Shown: positions 17,959 to 27,785 of the stretch, piece after piece
Layout of the letters: each line of letters starts with the position of its first letter
Numbering within the stretch: position 1 is the stretch's first letter
Assembly: GCA_022402565.1 (NCBI GenBank)
Contig: JAKRSC010000024.1
Location: forward strand, 356,042-420,041
From: Hydrotalea sp.
GTDB lineage: Bacteria > Bacteroidota > Bacteroidia > Chitinophagales > Chitinophagaceae
Length of the DNA: 64,000 bases
Reading direction: 5' to 3'
Notes under the pieces: generated by a model
Databases searched by the model: none
Told to the model about the DNA's origin: nothing
What the model saw: the letters and a program-made list of their open reading frames with translations, nothing else
Position numbers and translations under genes: made by a program

Positions 17959-20083
17959 ATTGCTTTTCTGCCAAATTAATTCGAGTAACAATTTTTTTAA
18001 TCAACTCATCCAGCTCATTTGCACTGGCATCTAAGTGTTCCAATAGTTCAGGATCCTTTAACGCGTCGTTGCTTTTTATAAGCTCAATAACAGCCAAAAT
18101 ATTTGCCAATGGTCTTCTAACTTCATGAGATTGAGCAACTGCAATTTCACGAAGTGTATTATTCTGCATCAACAAGCGCTGCTTATCTAAAACACTATCA
18201 GTTACATCTCTATTGGTTCCAATTAGTCTGCGAACTTTTCCAGTCTTATCTAAGTCAACTATAGCATGAGCTTCTACATATCTCATACTGCCATCAGGAA
18301 GATATATTCTATACTCAATGAAATCTTTATCTACTTTACCTTCAATAAGTCTTGTTATTGCATCTCTTAATAATGGTGCATCCTCTTTATGTAAAGCAGT
18401 CTTCCAAATATCTATAGGTTGAGGCGATTGTGCAGGATTGTTAAATCCAAAAATTTCATACATACGGTCATCCCAGAAAATTTCATTTTTCAAAGGATCT
18501 ACCTCCCAAATTCCAGTATCTGCTGATGCAGTAGCTAATGATAATCGCTTAATGAGCTCTTGTTGTTTTCTTTTTGCAATTTTTTGTCCTGTGATATTTT
18601 TAAATACAATCACATACAGCTTACCTTCCTTACCAGATTTGAAAATAGCAGAGCTAGTTTCAACATCAATAACAGATCCGTCTTTACAGTAAAACTGTAA
18701 TTCAGCAATCGCATTGCCATTCTCTTCTCTCTCATTATAAAATTGTTGAAAGACCTCACCTTTATCAGCAACTAAAGTACTTCCACTAATTTGTAAGAGT
18801 TCATCTTTTGTGAATCCCAAAATTTTACAAGCTGCTTCGTTTGCACTTAAGATAACATCATGTTCGTTTCTTACAACAATACCGTCCATGCTATTCTCAA
18901 ATATCATTCTATAGCGCTCTTCATTTTCAGCAAGCTTTTTGAGTGCTTCTTTTTTATCACTCACATCCCTGAAAAAGATAACTGCATTTTTTTCTCCCTT
19001 TTCCGTTGTGAAATTTGAAGAGCTAACATCTGCATGAAAGAATGAACCATTTTTACGACGGAAAAGCAGTTCGGCTTTTGCACTACCATGAAAATTTCTA
19101 ACAGATATAAACTTTTGTAATCGGTCATCTGCAAGTACCAATTCATCTTGTTTGAGTGTTCTAATCTCTTCCTCAGAATATCCTAAAATGTGTAAAGCAG
19201 CTTGATTAGCACTATAAAAAAACCCGTTGCTATCTCTCAGTAAAATGCCATCTAAAGCGTTGTCGAATATTAGTCTGTATCTTTCTTCATTTTCCTTCAA
19301 ATTCGATTCCATGAGTTTACGACCAGTAATATTATTCTCGATGGTCATAAATCCAACATGCTCACCAACACTATTAAACAAAGGCTGACTATCAACTTCT
19401 ACCCAGTATTTGCGGCCTAATTTACCATAACTCAGAAATTCTTCGTGAAAAGGCTTTTTTAAACGAATTGCTTGTTGCACCCTTTCTCTCACTGCATCAG
19501 TAATCTCAGGACCATCTAAAGAATATCCAAATCTTTTGTCCTCAAGCTCATATAATTCATATCCTGTAAGCTTTCTAAATGCTTCATTTACCCAAACAAA
19601 TTTTCCTTCTGTATCTGTTATTGTTACTGAATTACCAGTTCTCTCTGCTACCAACGACAATAATTCTAAATCTTGAACCTTTTTTTGGAGATGCTCATCC
19701 TCTCTCCTCTTCTGACTCATATCTGCTACAAACCCCTCTATCCAAGTTTGTCCGTATTCATCTTTGCTACAGGTTCCCTTTTCATACAAATACCTAATTG
19801 AACCATGCTGGTGTCTAAACCGATAGGTCATTTCATAAGAACCATTGTCCTTTTGAGCCTGATGTATAAGCTTACCAAGTTGCAAACGATCTGACTCTAG
19901 AATACCTTCCCTAAAAATTGACAGGGGCTGAAAAAGAAAATGTATTGGCTGATATCCTGTAATTTGTTCAATTCCGCTACTTAAATAGTGCATACGTCCA
20001 CCTCCTTCGGTTTCAAACCGAAACAAAGCCAATGGCATTTCATCCAACAAACTGGAAACAATATCAACTCCTAAAGTATGCAA
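17957..20083 (-). CDS. Five-PAS sensory protein ending in a DHp-like segment, no ATPase domain
   Basis: A soluble signalling protein with about five PAS domains in series: residues about 10-125, 145-260, 265-380, 387-500 and 515-635. Repeated EERYR-x-IF-x-N openings mark domains 3 and 4. The last 70 residues resemble a histidine-kinase dimerization helix pair with an H-box-like SHEVRRPLANILAVI. The protein then stops at 708, with no N, G1 or G2 box, so it cannot be an ordinary kinase. There is no signal peptide or membrane helix. The start is TTG at 20083 or ATG at 20038 (codon 16). Possible roles are phospho-acceptor, kinase dimerization partner or scaffold. Confidence 0.85.
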   Translation of the reverse strand: MHTLGVDIVSSLLDEMPLALFRFETEGGGRMHYLSSGIEQITGYQPIHFLFQPLSIFREGILESDRLQLGKLIHQAQKDNGSYEMTYRFRHQHGSIRYLYEKGTCSKDEYGQTWIEGFVADMSQKRREDEHLQKKVQDLELLSLVAERTGNSVTITDTEGKFVWVNEAFRKLTGYELYELEDKRFGYSLDGPEITDAVRERVQQAIRLKKPFHEEFLSYGKLGRKYWVEVDSQPLFNSVGEHVGFMTIENNITGRKLMESNLKENEERYRLIFDNALDGILLRDSNGFFYSANQAALHILGYSEEEIRTLKQDELVLADDRLQKFISVRNFHGSAKAELLFRRKNGSFFHADVSSSNFTTEKGEKNAVIFFRDVSDKKEALKKLAENEERYRMIFENSMDGIVVRNEHDVILSANEAACKILGFTKDELLQISGSTLVADKGEVFQQFYNEREENGNAIAELQFYCKDGSVIDVETSSAIFKSGKEGKLYVIVFKNITGQKIAKRKQQELIKRLSLATASADTGIWEVDPLKNEIFWDDRMYEIFGFNNPAQSPQPIDIWKTALHKEDAPLLRDAITRLIEGKVDKDFIEYRIYLPDGSMRYVEAHAIVDLDKTGKVRRLIGTNRDVTDSVLDKQRLLMQNNTLREIAVAQSHEVRRPLANILAVIELIKSNDALKDPELLEHLDASANELDELIKKIVTRINLAEKQ

Positions 20084-20150
20084 TACGAACAGTCATTAGT
20101 AAGTGTATAAAATTACAACAAACAAGCCCCAACAATAATTAAATAAAACT

Positions 20151-20173
20151 AAAAAAGGCCTCAAATGAGGCCT
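20151..20173 (-). terminator. Rho-independent terminator after lpdA
   Basis: On the minus strand AGGCCTC and GAGGCCT pair around a 4-base loop and are followed by TTTTTT. It lies 33 bp past the lpdA stop. Confidence 0.9.
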
Positions 20174-20205
20174 GCTAAATAAAAATTCCATTAAAATATA
20201 ACCTA

Positions 20206-21615
20206 TTAAATATCAATAGCTTCACCAAAAGCGGCAGCTGTTGCTTCTTTGAGTGCTTCACTCATAGTTGGGTGAGGGTGAACAGCATTTAGGATTTCAT
20301 GAGCGGTGGTTTCCAACTTTCTGGCAACAACTGCTTCAGCAATCATTTCAGTTACATTGGTTCCAATCATATGGCAACCTAAAAATTCACCATACTTAGC
20401 ATCATAAATTACTTTAACAAAGCCATCGGTATTTCCAGATGCGGAAGCTTTACCACTTGCCATGAATGGGAATTTGCCCACTTTCACTTCATAGCCAGCT
20501 TCCTTGGCAGCTTTTTCAGTCATACCTACAGAAGCAATTTCAGGAATACAATAAGTACAACCTGGAATATTGCCATAATCCATTGCTTCTGGTGCATGGT
20601 GGTGCTTTTTCTCCATATATGCAATATGTTCGGCAGCATTGATGCCCTCTTTGCTTGCTACGTGAGCCAAAGCTTGTCCTGGTGTTGCATCTCCTATTGC
20701 ATAAATACCTGGTACAGAAGTTTGATAATATTTATCTACTACAATCTTTCCCTTATCGGTTTGAATTCCATTCTCCTCTAATCCAATATTTTCAATGTTT
20801 GCAACAACACCTACTGCACTTAACAAGATATCTGCTTCTACAGTGGTAGTTGATCCATCCTGTAGCTTAACCTGAGCACGAACACCAGATCCGCTTGTAT
20901 CAACAGATTCTACTGAAGCATTTGTCATAATATTGATTCCTTGCTTCTTGTACTGCTTTTCTAATTCTTTTGAAATATCCTCATCTTCAACAGGCACAAT
21001 TCTTGGTAAATACTCAACAATAGTAACCTTTGTTCCCATGCTGTTATAGAAATAAGCAAACTCAACACCAATTGCACCACTTCCAACCACAATCATAGAA
21101 GAAGGCTGAGTGGGAAGTACCATAGCTTCGCGGTAACCAATAATTTTTTGGCCATCTTGCTTTAGATTAGGAAGCTCACGACTTCTTCCCCCGGTAGCAA
21201 TGATTATGTATTTTCCCTCAACTATTTGTTTACTTCCATCAGCAGCAGTTACTTCAACTTTGCCTCTACCAGCAATTTTTCCATAACCCATCACCACATC
21301 AATCTTGTTCTTCTTCATTAAGAATTGAACACCTTTGCTCATTTTATCGGCAACACCACGACTTCTTTTTACAACAGCTCCAAAATCATGTGCAACACCT
21401 TGTACTTGTAAACCATACGATTGTGCATGCTTTAAGTATTCATAAACCTGTGCACTTTTCAAAAGGGCCTTAGTGGGAATACAACCCCAATTTAAACAAA
21501 CGCCTCCTAAGCTTTCCTTTTCAACAATTGCAACTTTAAAGCCAAGTTGAGAAGCACGGATTGCAGCAGGGTATCCACCCGGACCGCTACCTAAAACAAT
21601 TACATCATATGCCAT
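20206..21615 (-). CDS. lpdA: Dihydrolipoyl dehydrogenase (E3)
   Basis: Flavoprotein that reoxidises dihydrolipoamide with NAD+ for 2-oxoacid dehydrogenase and glycine-cleavage complexes. The FAD-binding start VIVLGSGPGGYPAA, the redox-active pair C40/C45 (GGVCLNWGCIPTKAL), the NAD-binding VGSGAIGVEFA and the C-terminal active base HPHPTMSEALKEA are all intact. 469 aa is normal. It stands alone with its own terminator; sucA and sucB at 39.8-43.8 kb are likely users. The upstream TACTTTCG resembles a -7 element. Confidence 0.97.
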   Translation of the reverse strand: MAYDVIVLGSGPGGYPAAIRASQLGFKVAIVEKESLGGVCLNWGCIPTKALLKSAQVYEYLKHAQSYGLQVQGVAHDFGAVVKRSRGVADKMSKGVQFLMKKNKIDVVMGYGKIAGRGKVEVTAADGSKQIVEGKYIIIATGGRSRELPNLKQDGQKIIGYREAMVLPTQPSSMIVVGSGAIGVEFAYFYNSMGTKVTIVEYLPRIVPVEDEDISKELEKQYKKQGINIMTNASVESVDTSGSGVRAQVKLQDGSTTTVEADILLSAVGVVANIENIGLEENGIQTDKGKIVVDKYYQTSVPGIYAIGDATPGQALAHVASKEGINAAEHIAYMEKKHHHAPEAMDYGNIPGCTYCIPEIASVGMTEKAAKEAGYEVKVGKFPFMASGKASASGNTDGFVKVIYDAKYGEFLGCHMIGTNVTEMIAEAVVARKLETTAHEILNAVHPHPTMSEALKEATAAAFGEAIDI

Positions 21616-21722
21616 TGGTTACAAGATTTTATGGTTTATGGTATCCTTTCAAATACCGGGTGCGAAAGTAGCACCGAAATTTCAGACAGCAAAACCCCAA
21701 CCGTTAAATTGAGCCAATGAAA

Positions 21723-22586
21723 TCAGGAAAAAAATATCCTGACTTTTGTATAAATATAGTCTTGCTGACCAGATGATGAATCTCGCTTTTTAGCGTCGGG
21801 CTGAATGTACTTTTGTATAGCTTCCTCTTTCTTTTGATCGTAGCCCTGTAAGCCAAAAAGGCCAGCCATATTACCACCATTAATAGCTATTTCAAGATAA
21901 CCCGCCGAATTGAACCATGCTAAGGTGGAAAGCAGATCTACTTCGCTGTAATTATGACTGAGGGTTGTGAGGTTTTCAGCTTTATGAAAGTCAATTCTGA
22001 AGTTCCTACCTTTTCGCACACGTTCAAATTCCTCTCTCTGTAGGTTTACGACCACATTTTCAAATTTGTCAACATACATCACATGACAATCAATCCAATC
22101 TGAACCAGAGGTAGGACGTAAAGGATTTTGACTAACAAAATCTTGACATATTTTAAAATAGTCTTTAGGATGCCCTTGCTCAAGAACCCAGCTTTGAATG
22201 GAGTCAAACATAGAAGAAGTTATTTCCAACATAGAAAGATTACTTCCATATTCAAAACAATAAACTTCCTCTTCTAACTGCGGAATCAAAAAAAGCAATA
22301 TGCCATTATCGGGACAAATAATCCACTGCGAACCCATTTTTGCAAGTAAAAATCGATTTGAACTTGAGCTGAAAAAATTAACTAAAACGAGATGAATAGA
22401 CTGTTCGGGATAATATGGAAATGCATGAGCGCACATATATCCAGCTTGCATGTAATTAGTACGGGGAAGCTGGTGAGTAATATCCACAAAATGACAACCT
22501 GGTAACTTAGTTACCAACTGGCCTTTCATTGCACCTACAAGAAAATCTTGTTCTCCAAAGTCAGTATTCAGCGTTATAACGGGCAT
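21723..22586 (-). CDS. SAM hydrolase / SAM hydroxide adenosyltransferase family (DUF62)
   Basis: Member of the DUF62 family, related to fluorinase and chlorinase but using water to split S-adenosylmethionine into adenosine and methionine. The N-terminus ITLNTDFGEQDFLVGAMKG is the hallmark, with the conserved Asp. Later motifs ICPDNGILLFL and HVMYVDKFENVVVN, plus the C-terminal substrate loop NGGNMAGLFGL, fit the family. 287 aa. It follows the SDR gene by 28 bp on the same strand. The physiological purpose of these enzymes is not well settled. Confidence 0.88.
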   Translation of the reverse strand: MPVITLNTDFGEQDFLVGAMKGQLVTKLPGCHFVDITHQLPRTNYMQAGYMCAHAFPYYPEQSIHLVLVNFFSSSSNRFLLAKMGSQWIICPDNGILLFLIPQLEEEVYCFEYGSNLSMLEITSSMFDSIQSWVLEQGHPKDYFKICQDFVSQNPLRPTSGSDWIDCHVMYVDKFENVVVNLQREEFERVRKGRNFRIDFHKAENLTTLSHNYSEVDLLSTLAWFNSAGYLEIAINGGNMAGLFGLQGYDQKKEEAIQKYIQPDAKKRDSSSGQQDYIYTKVRIFFS

Positions 22587-22614
22587 GCATTTTACTAACG
22601 CTATTTTGGTGATT

Positions 22615-23421
22615 CTATTTCACCAATTCACCATTTTTGAAGAAAAAATTTCTAACCAATTTATCTGCTAACCCAGGGAAAAACTTATTCAGAAAAACGG
22701 TCCGCTTTCCAGTAAATGTAAGTACTAATGTTCTTTTACGTTTTTCCATGGCTTTATAAATATGCTCAGCACACTCTTCCGCACTCATCATGCTACCTTC
22801 ATCCATTTTTCCTTCACCTTGCGGACGAGCGTCTTTATCTAATGCCGCATTTCTAATATTGGAAGTAGTGAAACCTGGACAAACCCACATAACATGTGTT
22901 CCACTTTCTAACAATTCCGTTCTCAATGCTTCTAACCAGCCATTAACTGCAAACTTAGACGCTGAATAAGCACTTCTTCCGGGTAAACCACGGTATCCTG
23001 CAATAGAAGATACACCTACCACAATGCCATTATTTTTTTGGATGTAAGGCAGCGCGTACTTGGTACAAAAAACAGTTCCCCAAAAATTGATATCCATTAC
23101 TTGCTTAAGGGTTTCTATAGAAACCTCCTGAACCAGTGAACGCATTGAAATGCCAGCATTATTGATAAGCATGTGAATGGTACCATAAGCTTGTACCACC
23201 TTTTCCATAAATAACGCACACTCCTGCTCCTTACTAACATCAGCCGTATGTATAAATAGCTTTTTTCCCGGAAACTGCTTCTGTAACGCGTATAGCTTAT
23301 CGTAATTTCTTCCACAAGTGGCAACATGTGCCCCAGACAACAAAAAAGTTTCTACCAGTGCTTTTCCAATTCCATCTGAACCACCCGTAATTACTACAAC
23401 TTTACCTTCAGCAAATGACAT
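22615..23421 (-). CDS. Short-chain dehydrogenase/reductase
   Basis: Classical SDR with an NAD(P)-binding Rossmann fold. The cofactor motif TGGSDGIG (12-19), NNAG (87-90), catalytic S139 and the Y152-x3-K156 pair (YSASK) are all present. 268 aa. The C-terminus carries a basic, hydrophobic segment (FLNKFFPGLADKLVRNFFFK) that may touch membranes, seen in SDRs acting on lipids such as 3-ketosphinganine or fatty acyl substrates. The substrate is unknown. Probably co-transcribed with the DUF62 gene. Confidence 0.87.
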   Translation of the reverse strand: MSFAEGKVVVITGGSDGIGKALVETFLLSGAHVATCGRNYDKLYALQKQFPGKKLFIHTADVSKEQECALFMEKVVQAYGTIHMLINNAGISMRSLVQEVSIETLKQVMDINFWGTVFCTKYALPYIQKNNGIVVGVSSIAGYRGLPGRSAYSASKFAVNGWLEALRTELLESGTHVMWVCPGFTTSNIRNAALDKDARPQGEGKMDEGSMMSAEECAEHIYKAMEKRKRTLVLTFTGKRTVFLNKFFPGLADKLVRNFFFKNGELVK

Positions 23422-23511
23422 GATTGATACGTTTGGCGTAAAATTACAAGAACTATACCAAACTGTATGTAGGTACAGATAATTTTAGCATAGATAATTT
23501 ATGCAATCCCA

Positions 23512-26415
23512 TTAAGCCCTACCGCTATCTCGTATCAATTGCTTGAGTTGGTTATTAAAATTATTTTCTTGCATCAAATCTTCTAGCGAAATGTGCATTC
23601 TATATTGCCAATAATGCTTGGGGTTAGCTGGTACATTTATACGTTCATCATTGGGATTCTCTCTCCTGAGCTTAGCATCCATTCCCATAAGGTCTTGCAT
23701 TTGGAATATTGCCCACATAGCTGGGGAATACAAATGCTGCATAACAATTCCCTTATTAATCCAATCTTCACAAAATGCAGGAGCTTCTCCCCACTGTCCA
23801 AGTTCAAAATTGAAAAACTGTTGGGTCTTTTGCCTGTCTTCTTCCCACCAACCTCTAATGGTACTCATATCGTGGGTAGAAGGGGTAACAACACTGAGGT
23901 AAGGTGCATCATTTGGATGGAAGAAGGTACGCTTAGGATCTTTAGGCATCCTTTGAATTTCCAAGCTAAGTAATCCCAATTGACGCATCACATCGGGCAC
24001 ACAGTCAGGAACCATACCTAAATCTTCTCCACAAATCAGCATGTTCGTTACTTGCTTCAAAGCTGGAAGTTTTAGCATGGCTTCCGTCCTCCAAAAATCA
24101 TCTTGCCTTCTGAAGTAGTAATCAACATACAATTCCTTCAATTGGTGCTGCGTGCCTACATCTAAATAACGGAAAGATGAAGTAGATTCCATGGATATCC
24201 TAAAGTGGAACTTTCTGCCTTGTTGCCCAGGCTCTTCAATCAAAATGATATTAGAAATCAAATCAAATAACCCCTCTTTAATATTTGATTTTGAATTATT
24301 TAGGTCATTTTCTATAAAATATTCTTCAACTGCTCTTTGGGTACTAAAAGCTGGCTTCATTTGATAGACCCCATCACCTAAATCAGTTAAAAAGGTAGAC
24401 TTCACAAAATCTTGATTATCAGCAAATAAATCCCATAAAATTGAGTCAGTAATGAAGGAGCGAACCAGTCTTTCAATTGGCAAATGAATTCCGCGCTGAT
24501 ACAACTCCTGAACATCAATAGGAATTGCAGGAACAAATCGCCCTAAGATACCTTGCACTGCATCCAAAGGAATAGTCCAGATTCTAAAAAAGCCAAGAAT
24601 ATGATCAATTCGAAATGCATCAAAATAATGGCTCATTTGTCCAAAGCGCTGCTTCCACCATTCAAAACCATTCTCGCGCATTTTATGCCAGTTATAGGTG
24701 GGGAATCCCCAATTTTGGCCCTTCACAGCAAAGTCATCTGGCGGTGCCCCAGCTTGTGTATCCATATGGTACAATTCTGGCTCCTGCCATGCATCTGCAC
24801 TGTTACGAGATATACCTATGGGTATATCACCCTTCATAATTACGCCATGCAAATGGGCATAATTGGCCGCCTCTTTGAGTTGCTCATGCAGCAAGTATTG
24901 AGTGAAAAAATAAAAAGCTACTTCATCAAATTCCTTCGAAGCGGGCTTCGTGATTTGCTTTAATAAGCCATCTGTACAAACTTGATTATCAGGCCATTTT
25001 GAAAATTCAGGTGTTTTATAATGCTCCTTTAAATAGCTATACACTGCATAAGGAACCAACCATTTTTCGTTTTGAGAAAAGAACTCATTGTATGCTTGAG
25101 AAGCAAAAACAGCCTCTTTTTGAAGCGGGTATAATGCTTTTAAATAGTCCATTTTTAAAGCAACTACCCCATTATAATCTACTGCATCCTGTGCATTTAA
25201 TGCAGCCTTCTTAGGCAAAAACTCCTTGAGTAAGTCACTATGCTTTTTGTGGGTTGCTACCTCTAAGTTTAAATACATTGGGTGCAATGCAAAGGCAGAA
25301 ATAGCCGAATAAGGATATGAATCGAGGTAGGTATGCGTTGCAATGGTATCGTTTACAGGTAATAACTGTATGAGCTTTATGCCCATACTTGAACACCAAT
25401 CGACCAGCTTTGGAATATCTGCAAACTCTCCTACCCCCCAACCATTTTGGGTTCTTAAGCTAAAAACGGGGATTGCCACACCAGATGCACGGAAACCTTG
25501 GTTAGGTAAAATAGCAAATCCATCTTGTAGAAAGGTCTTTTTGTTCTTCCCAACTCGATCGTATAAAACCCTGTTATCGCCCCCTTCAAATTGAAGCCAT
25601 TGATTGCTTTTTTCATCTCTCACACCATATTTATAGCTGCATGGAAAAACTGCTTTAGATAAGTCGAGTGCTAATTCATAATAAAGATGATTGCCCGAAA
25701 GCTCCATCGGTAAGGCTTGCTCAGTTTTCCATGCACCCAACAACTCATCGCTACCTAATAAACAAAGCGATTGACCTTCTTGCAACAAGGGAGCTTTTAC
25801 TCGAAAAACATGTGTTGCTTTGGGATTAGATTTTGCTTTTTTAGTAGCGGCCTTTTTCTTGAGCAGTACTTTTAAAAATGGCTCTGTGTAAAATGCGTTT
25901 TCATAATAACCAGCATGGTTCCATGAATCTAAAACCAGTGATTCTTCTTGTTGAAACAGTTCACTAGAAATTACTTTATCATTTCCCCAATCCATGGTTT
26001 CACTGCCATCCTGATTTTTTACGACATATTTATAAGTCAACGGCTCTAATGGAATTTCATTGGCTTGCCATTCTGTAACAACATACCAAAATTCATCATT
26101 AAAATACTGTAAAGGAAGTGCTTTGGATAAATCTCCACCACCCAATTTTGGATGCTGACCCGTGATATAAATCGTCTGCCCAAAATTGGTGCTGAATCTA
26201 AGCTGGAAAATGACTTTTACAGCACTTGGTACAGACTTCTTTTTTGAAGTAACAGACTTAGTAGTCTTTTTTGCTGGTGCTGACGTTTCAGCTTTTTTTG
26301 CTGAAGTCTTGGTATTATTGGACGCTATTTTTTTAGCAGCTGGAGCTGCCTTTTTCTTAGGTGCAGGTGACTTCGCTGTTGCAGGATTTTGTAACTGCTG
26401 TTCTGGTATAGACAT
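23512..26415 (-). CDS. malQ: 4-alpha-glucanotransferase with two CBM20 domains and a Lys/Ala-rich head
   Basis: GH77 disproportionating enzyme that transfers malto-oligosaccharides between glucans. Residues about 1-65 are a Lys/Ala/Pro/Ser-rich low-complexity head. Two starch-binding CBM20 domains follow (about 68-170 and 200-305), then the GH77 barrel. The catalytic residues line up: nucleophile D604 in AFRIDHILG, acid/base E797 in CGEDLGMVP and D849 in PSTHDMS. CBM20-fused GH77 is the DPE2/type II plan known from Bacteroidota and plants, which favours maltose plus glycogen or heteroglycan. 967 aa. No signal peptide, so cytoplasmic. The basic head is unusual and is discussed as a finding. 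Confidence 0.94.
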   Translation of the reverse strand: MSIPEQQLQNPATAKSPAPKKKAAPAAKKIASNNTKTSAKKAETSAPAKKTTKSVTSKKKSVPSAVKVIFQLRFSTNFGQTIYITGQHPKLGGGDLSKALPLQYFNDEFWYVVTEWQANEIPLEPLTYKYVVKNQDGSETMDWGNDKVISSELFQQEESLVLDSWNHAGYYENAFYTEPFLKVLLKKKAATKKAKSNPKATHVFRVKAPLLQEGQSLCLLGSDELLGAWKTEQALPMELSGNHLYYELALDLSKAVFPCSYKYGVRDEKSNQWLQFEGGDNRVLYDRVGKNKKTFLQDGFAILPNQGFRASGVAIPVFSLRTQNGWGVGEFADIPKLVDWCSSMGIKLIQLLPVNDTIATHTYLDSYPYSAISAFALHPMYLNLEVATHKKHSDLLKEFLPKKAALNAQDAVDYNGVVALKMDYLKALYPLQKEAVFASQAYNEFFSQNEKWLVPYAVYSYLKEHYKTPEFSKWPDNQVCTDGLLKQITKPASKEFDEVAFYFFTQYLLHEQLKEAANYAHLHGVIMKGDIPIGISRNSADAWQEPELYHMDTQAGAPPDDFAVKGQNWGFPTYNWHKMRENGFEWWKQRFGQMSHYFDAFRIDHILGFFRIWTIPLDAVQGILGRFVPAIPIDVQELYQRGIHLPIERLVRSFITDSILWDLFADNQDFVKSTFLTDLGDGVYQMKPAFSTQRAVEEYFIENDLNNSKSNIKEGLFDLISNIILIEEPGQQGRKFHFRISMESTSSFRYLDVGTQHQLKELYVDYYFRRQDDFWRTEAMLKLPALKQVTNMLICGEDLGMVPDCVPDVMRQLGLLSLEIQRMPKDPKRTFFHPNDAPYLSVVTPSTHDMSTIRGWWEEDRQKTQQFFNFELGQWGEAPAFCEDWINKGIVMQHLYSPAMWAIFQMQDLMGMDAKLRRENPNDERINVPANPKHYWQYRMHISLEDLMQENNFNNQLKQLIRDSGRA

Positions 26416-26454
26416 GTTGGCGAATTTTCGTGGACAAGTCGGTTGTTAGAAATT

Positions 26455-26462
26455 CAAAAATA
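26455..26462 (-). promoter_or_regulatory. Probable -7 element of malQ
   Basis: On the minus strand TATTTTTG matches TAnnTTTG and lies 39 bp before the malQ ATG, inside the intergenic region shared with the divergent MFS gene. Confidence 0.5.
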
Positions 26463-26531
26463 AAGATTAATGTGTAAAATAAACACATTGTTTACATTTA
26501 AAGCCTTTATCGCTCTACATATTTCGTTTAT

Positions 26532-27758
26532 TTGTGTCACATTTATATGCATACCCAGCGACCAGCAGCCATTCGATTTATTTTCATAACACTTTTGATT
26601 GATGTTATGGGACTCGGAATTATTATTCCAGTCATGCCAAAACTTATTGAATCATTAATGGGTGGTTCACTTAGTGAAGCAGCTCGTTATGCAGGATGGT
26701 TAACTTTTTCTTATGCCATCATGCAATTCATTTGTGCACCTATCATTGGGAATTTAAGCGATCAATATGGACGAAGACCTATACTCTTATTATCCCTATT
26801 AGGCTTTGGCATTGACTATATTTTTTTAGCCCTCGCCCCAAGTTTGGCCTGGCTATTTGTAGGCCGAATGATAGCTGGATTTACTGGAGCAAGTATTACA
26901 ACGGCCTCTGCTTACATTGCCGATATTAGTAGTCCTGAAAAGCGAGCGCAAAATTTTGGATTGATTGGGGCTGCATTTGGATTGGGTTTTATACTTGGAC
27001 CCTTATTAGGTGGACTGCTAGCTGGCTGGGGAGTACGAATGCCTTTTTTTGCGTCTGCTGCTCTTTGTTTATTGAATGCTTTATACGGCTATTTTATTTT
27101 GCCTGAGTCATTATCAAAAGAAAATAGGCGGAAGTTTTCATGGAAAAGGGCGAATCCTCTTGGCAGTTTTTTTCAGCTTACAAAGTATCCTTCTATTGGT
27201 GTACTGATTGCTTCTTTGATTCTTATTTACATTGCCGTTCACGCTGTTCAAAGCAATTGGAATTTTTATACCATGTATAAATTTGGGTGGAGTGAACAAC
27301 TTATTGGAATTTCATTGGCATTTGTTGGACTACTAGTTGGTGGTGTCCAAGGCGGCCTTATCAGAATTATTCTTCCCAAAATTGGACATGAAAAAGGTGT
27401 ATGGATTGGACTACTGTTTTACTCTATTGGATTTATGGGATTTGCTTGGGCAACAGAAAGTTGGATGATGTTTGCATTTTTATTGCCTTATGCCTTGGGA
27501 GGTATTGCTGGCCCATCGATACAGGGAATTATTTCTAATCAAGTTCCTCCCACTGAGCAAGGTGCATTACAGGGTGGTCTAACCAGTCTTATGAGTGCAA
27601 CCGCCATTATAGGTCCACTGCTAATGGCGCAATTGTTTGCTTACTTTACATCACCTTCAGCACCTTTTCAATTTCCAGGTGCGCCCATGCTACTTGGGGG
27701 CATACTAACACTTATTTCAGCCGGACTTGCCATGCGAGGATTTAAAAGGAAGGGTTAA
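26532..27758 (+). CDS. MFS transporter, TetA-like DHA1 group
   Basis: Twelve-helix major facilitator, probably a proton-coupled drug or metabolite exporter. The helix 1 motif [15 protein letters not shown] and the loop 2-3 motif [14 protein letters not shown] match the TetA/DHA1 12-TMS group, and the motif C region [14 protein letters not shown] is in helix 5. 408 aa; the start may be the in-frame ATG at 26547, five codons in. No TetR-type regulator is adjacent, so a tetracycline-resistance role should not be assumed. Divergent from malQ; the accessory region begins just downstream. Confidence 0.87.
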   Translation: MCHIYMHTQRPAAIRFIFITLLIDVMGLGIIIPVMPKLIESLMGGSLSEAARYAGWLTFSYAIMQFICAPIIGNLSDQYGRRPILLLSLLGFGIDYIFLALAPSLAWLFVGRMIAGFTGASITTASAYIADISSPEKRAQNFGLIGAAFGLGFILGPLLGGLLAGWGVRMPFFASAALCLLNALYGYFILPESLSKENRRKFSWKRANPLGSFFQLTKYPSIGVLIASLILIYIAVHAVQSNWNFYTMYKFGWSEQLIGISLAFVGLLVGGVQGGLIRIILPKIGHEKGVWIGLLFYSIGFMGFAWATESWMMFAFLLPYALGGIAGPSIQGIISNQVPPTEQGALQGGLTSLMSATAIIGPLLMAQLFAYFTSPSAPFQFPGAPMLLGGILTLISAGLAMRGFKRKG

Positions 27759-27785
27759 TCAATTTTTGTTTACCCAACTTAAAAT

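Noticed and set aside
20082-20096. ATG at 20096 as the start of the PAS protein
   Set aside because: It is in another frame and meets a stop after ten codons; no frameshift is needed because the TTG and ATG at 20083 and 20038 are in frame.
26532-27758. Tetracycline-resistance gene
   Set aside because: The protein resembles the TetA group, but there is no TetR-type regulator, mobile context or specific evidence; chromosomal DHA1 exporters look the same.
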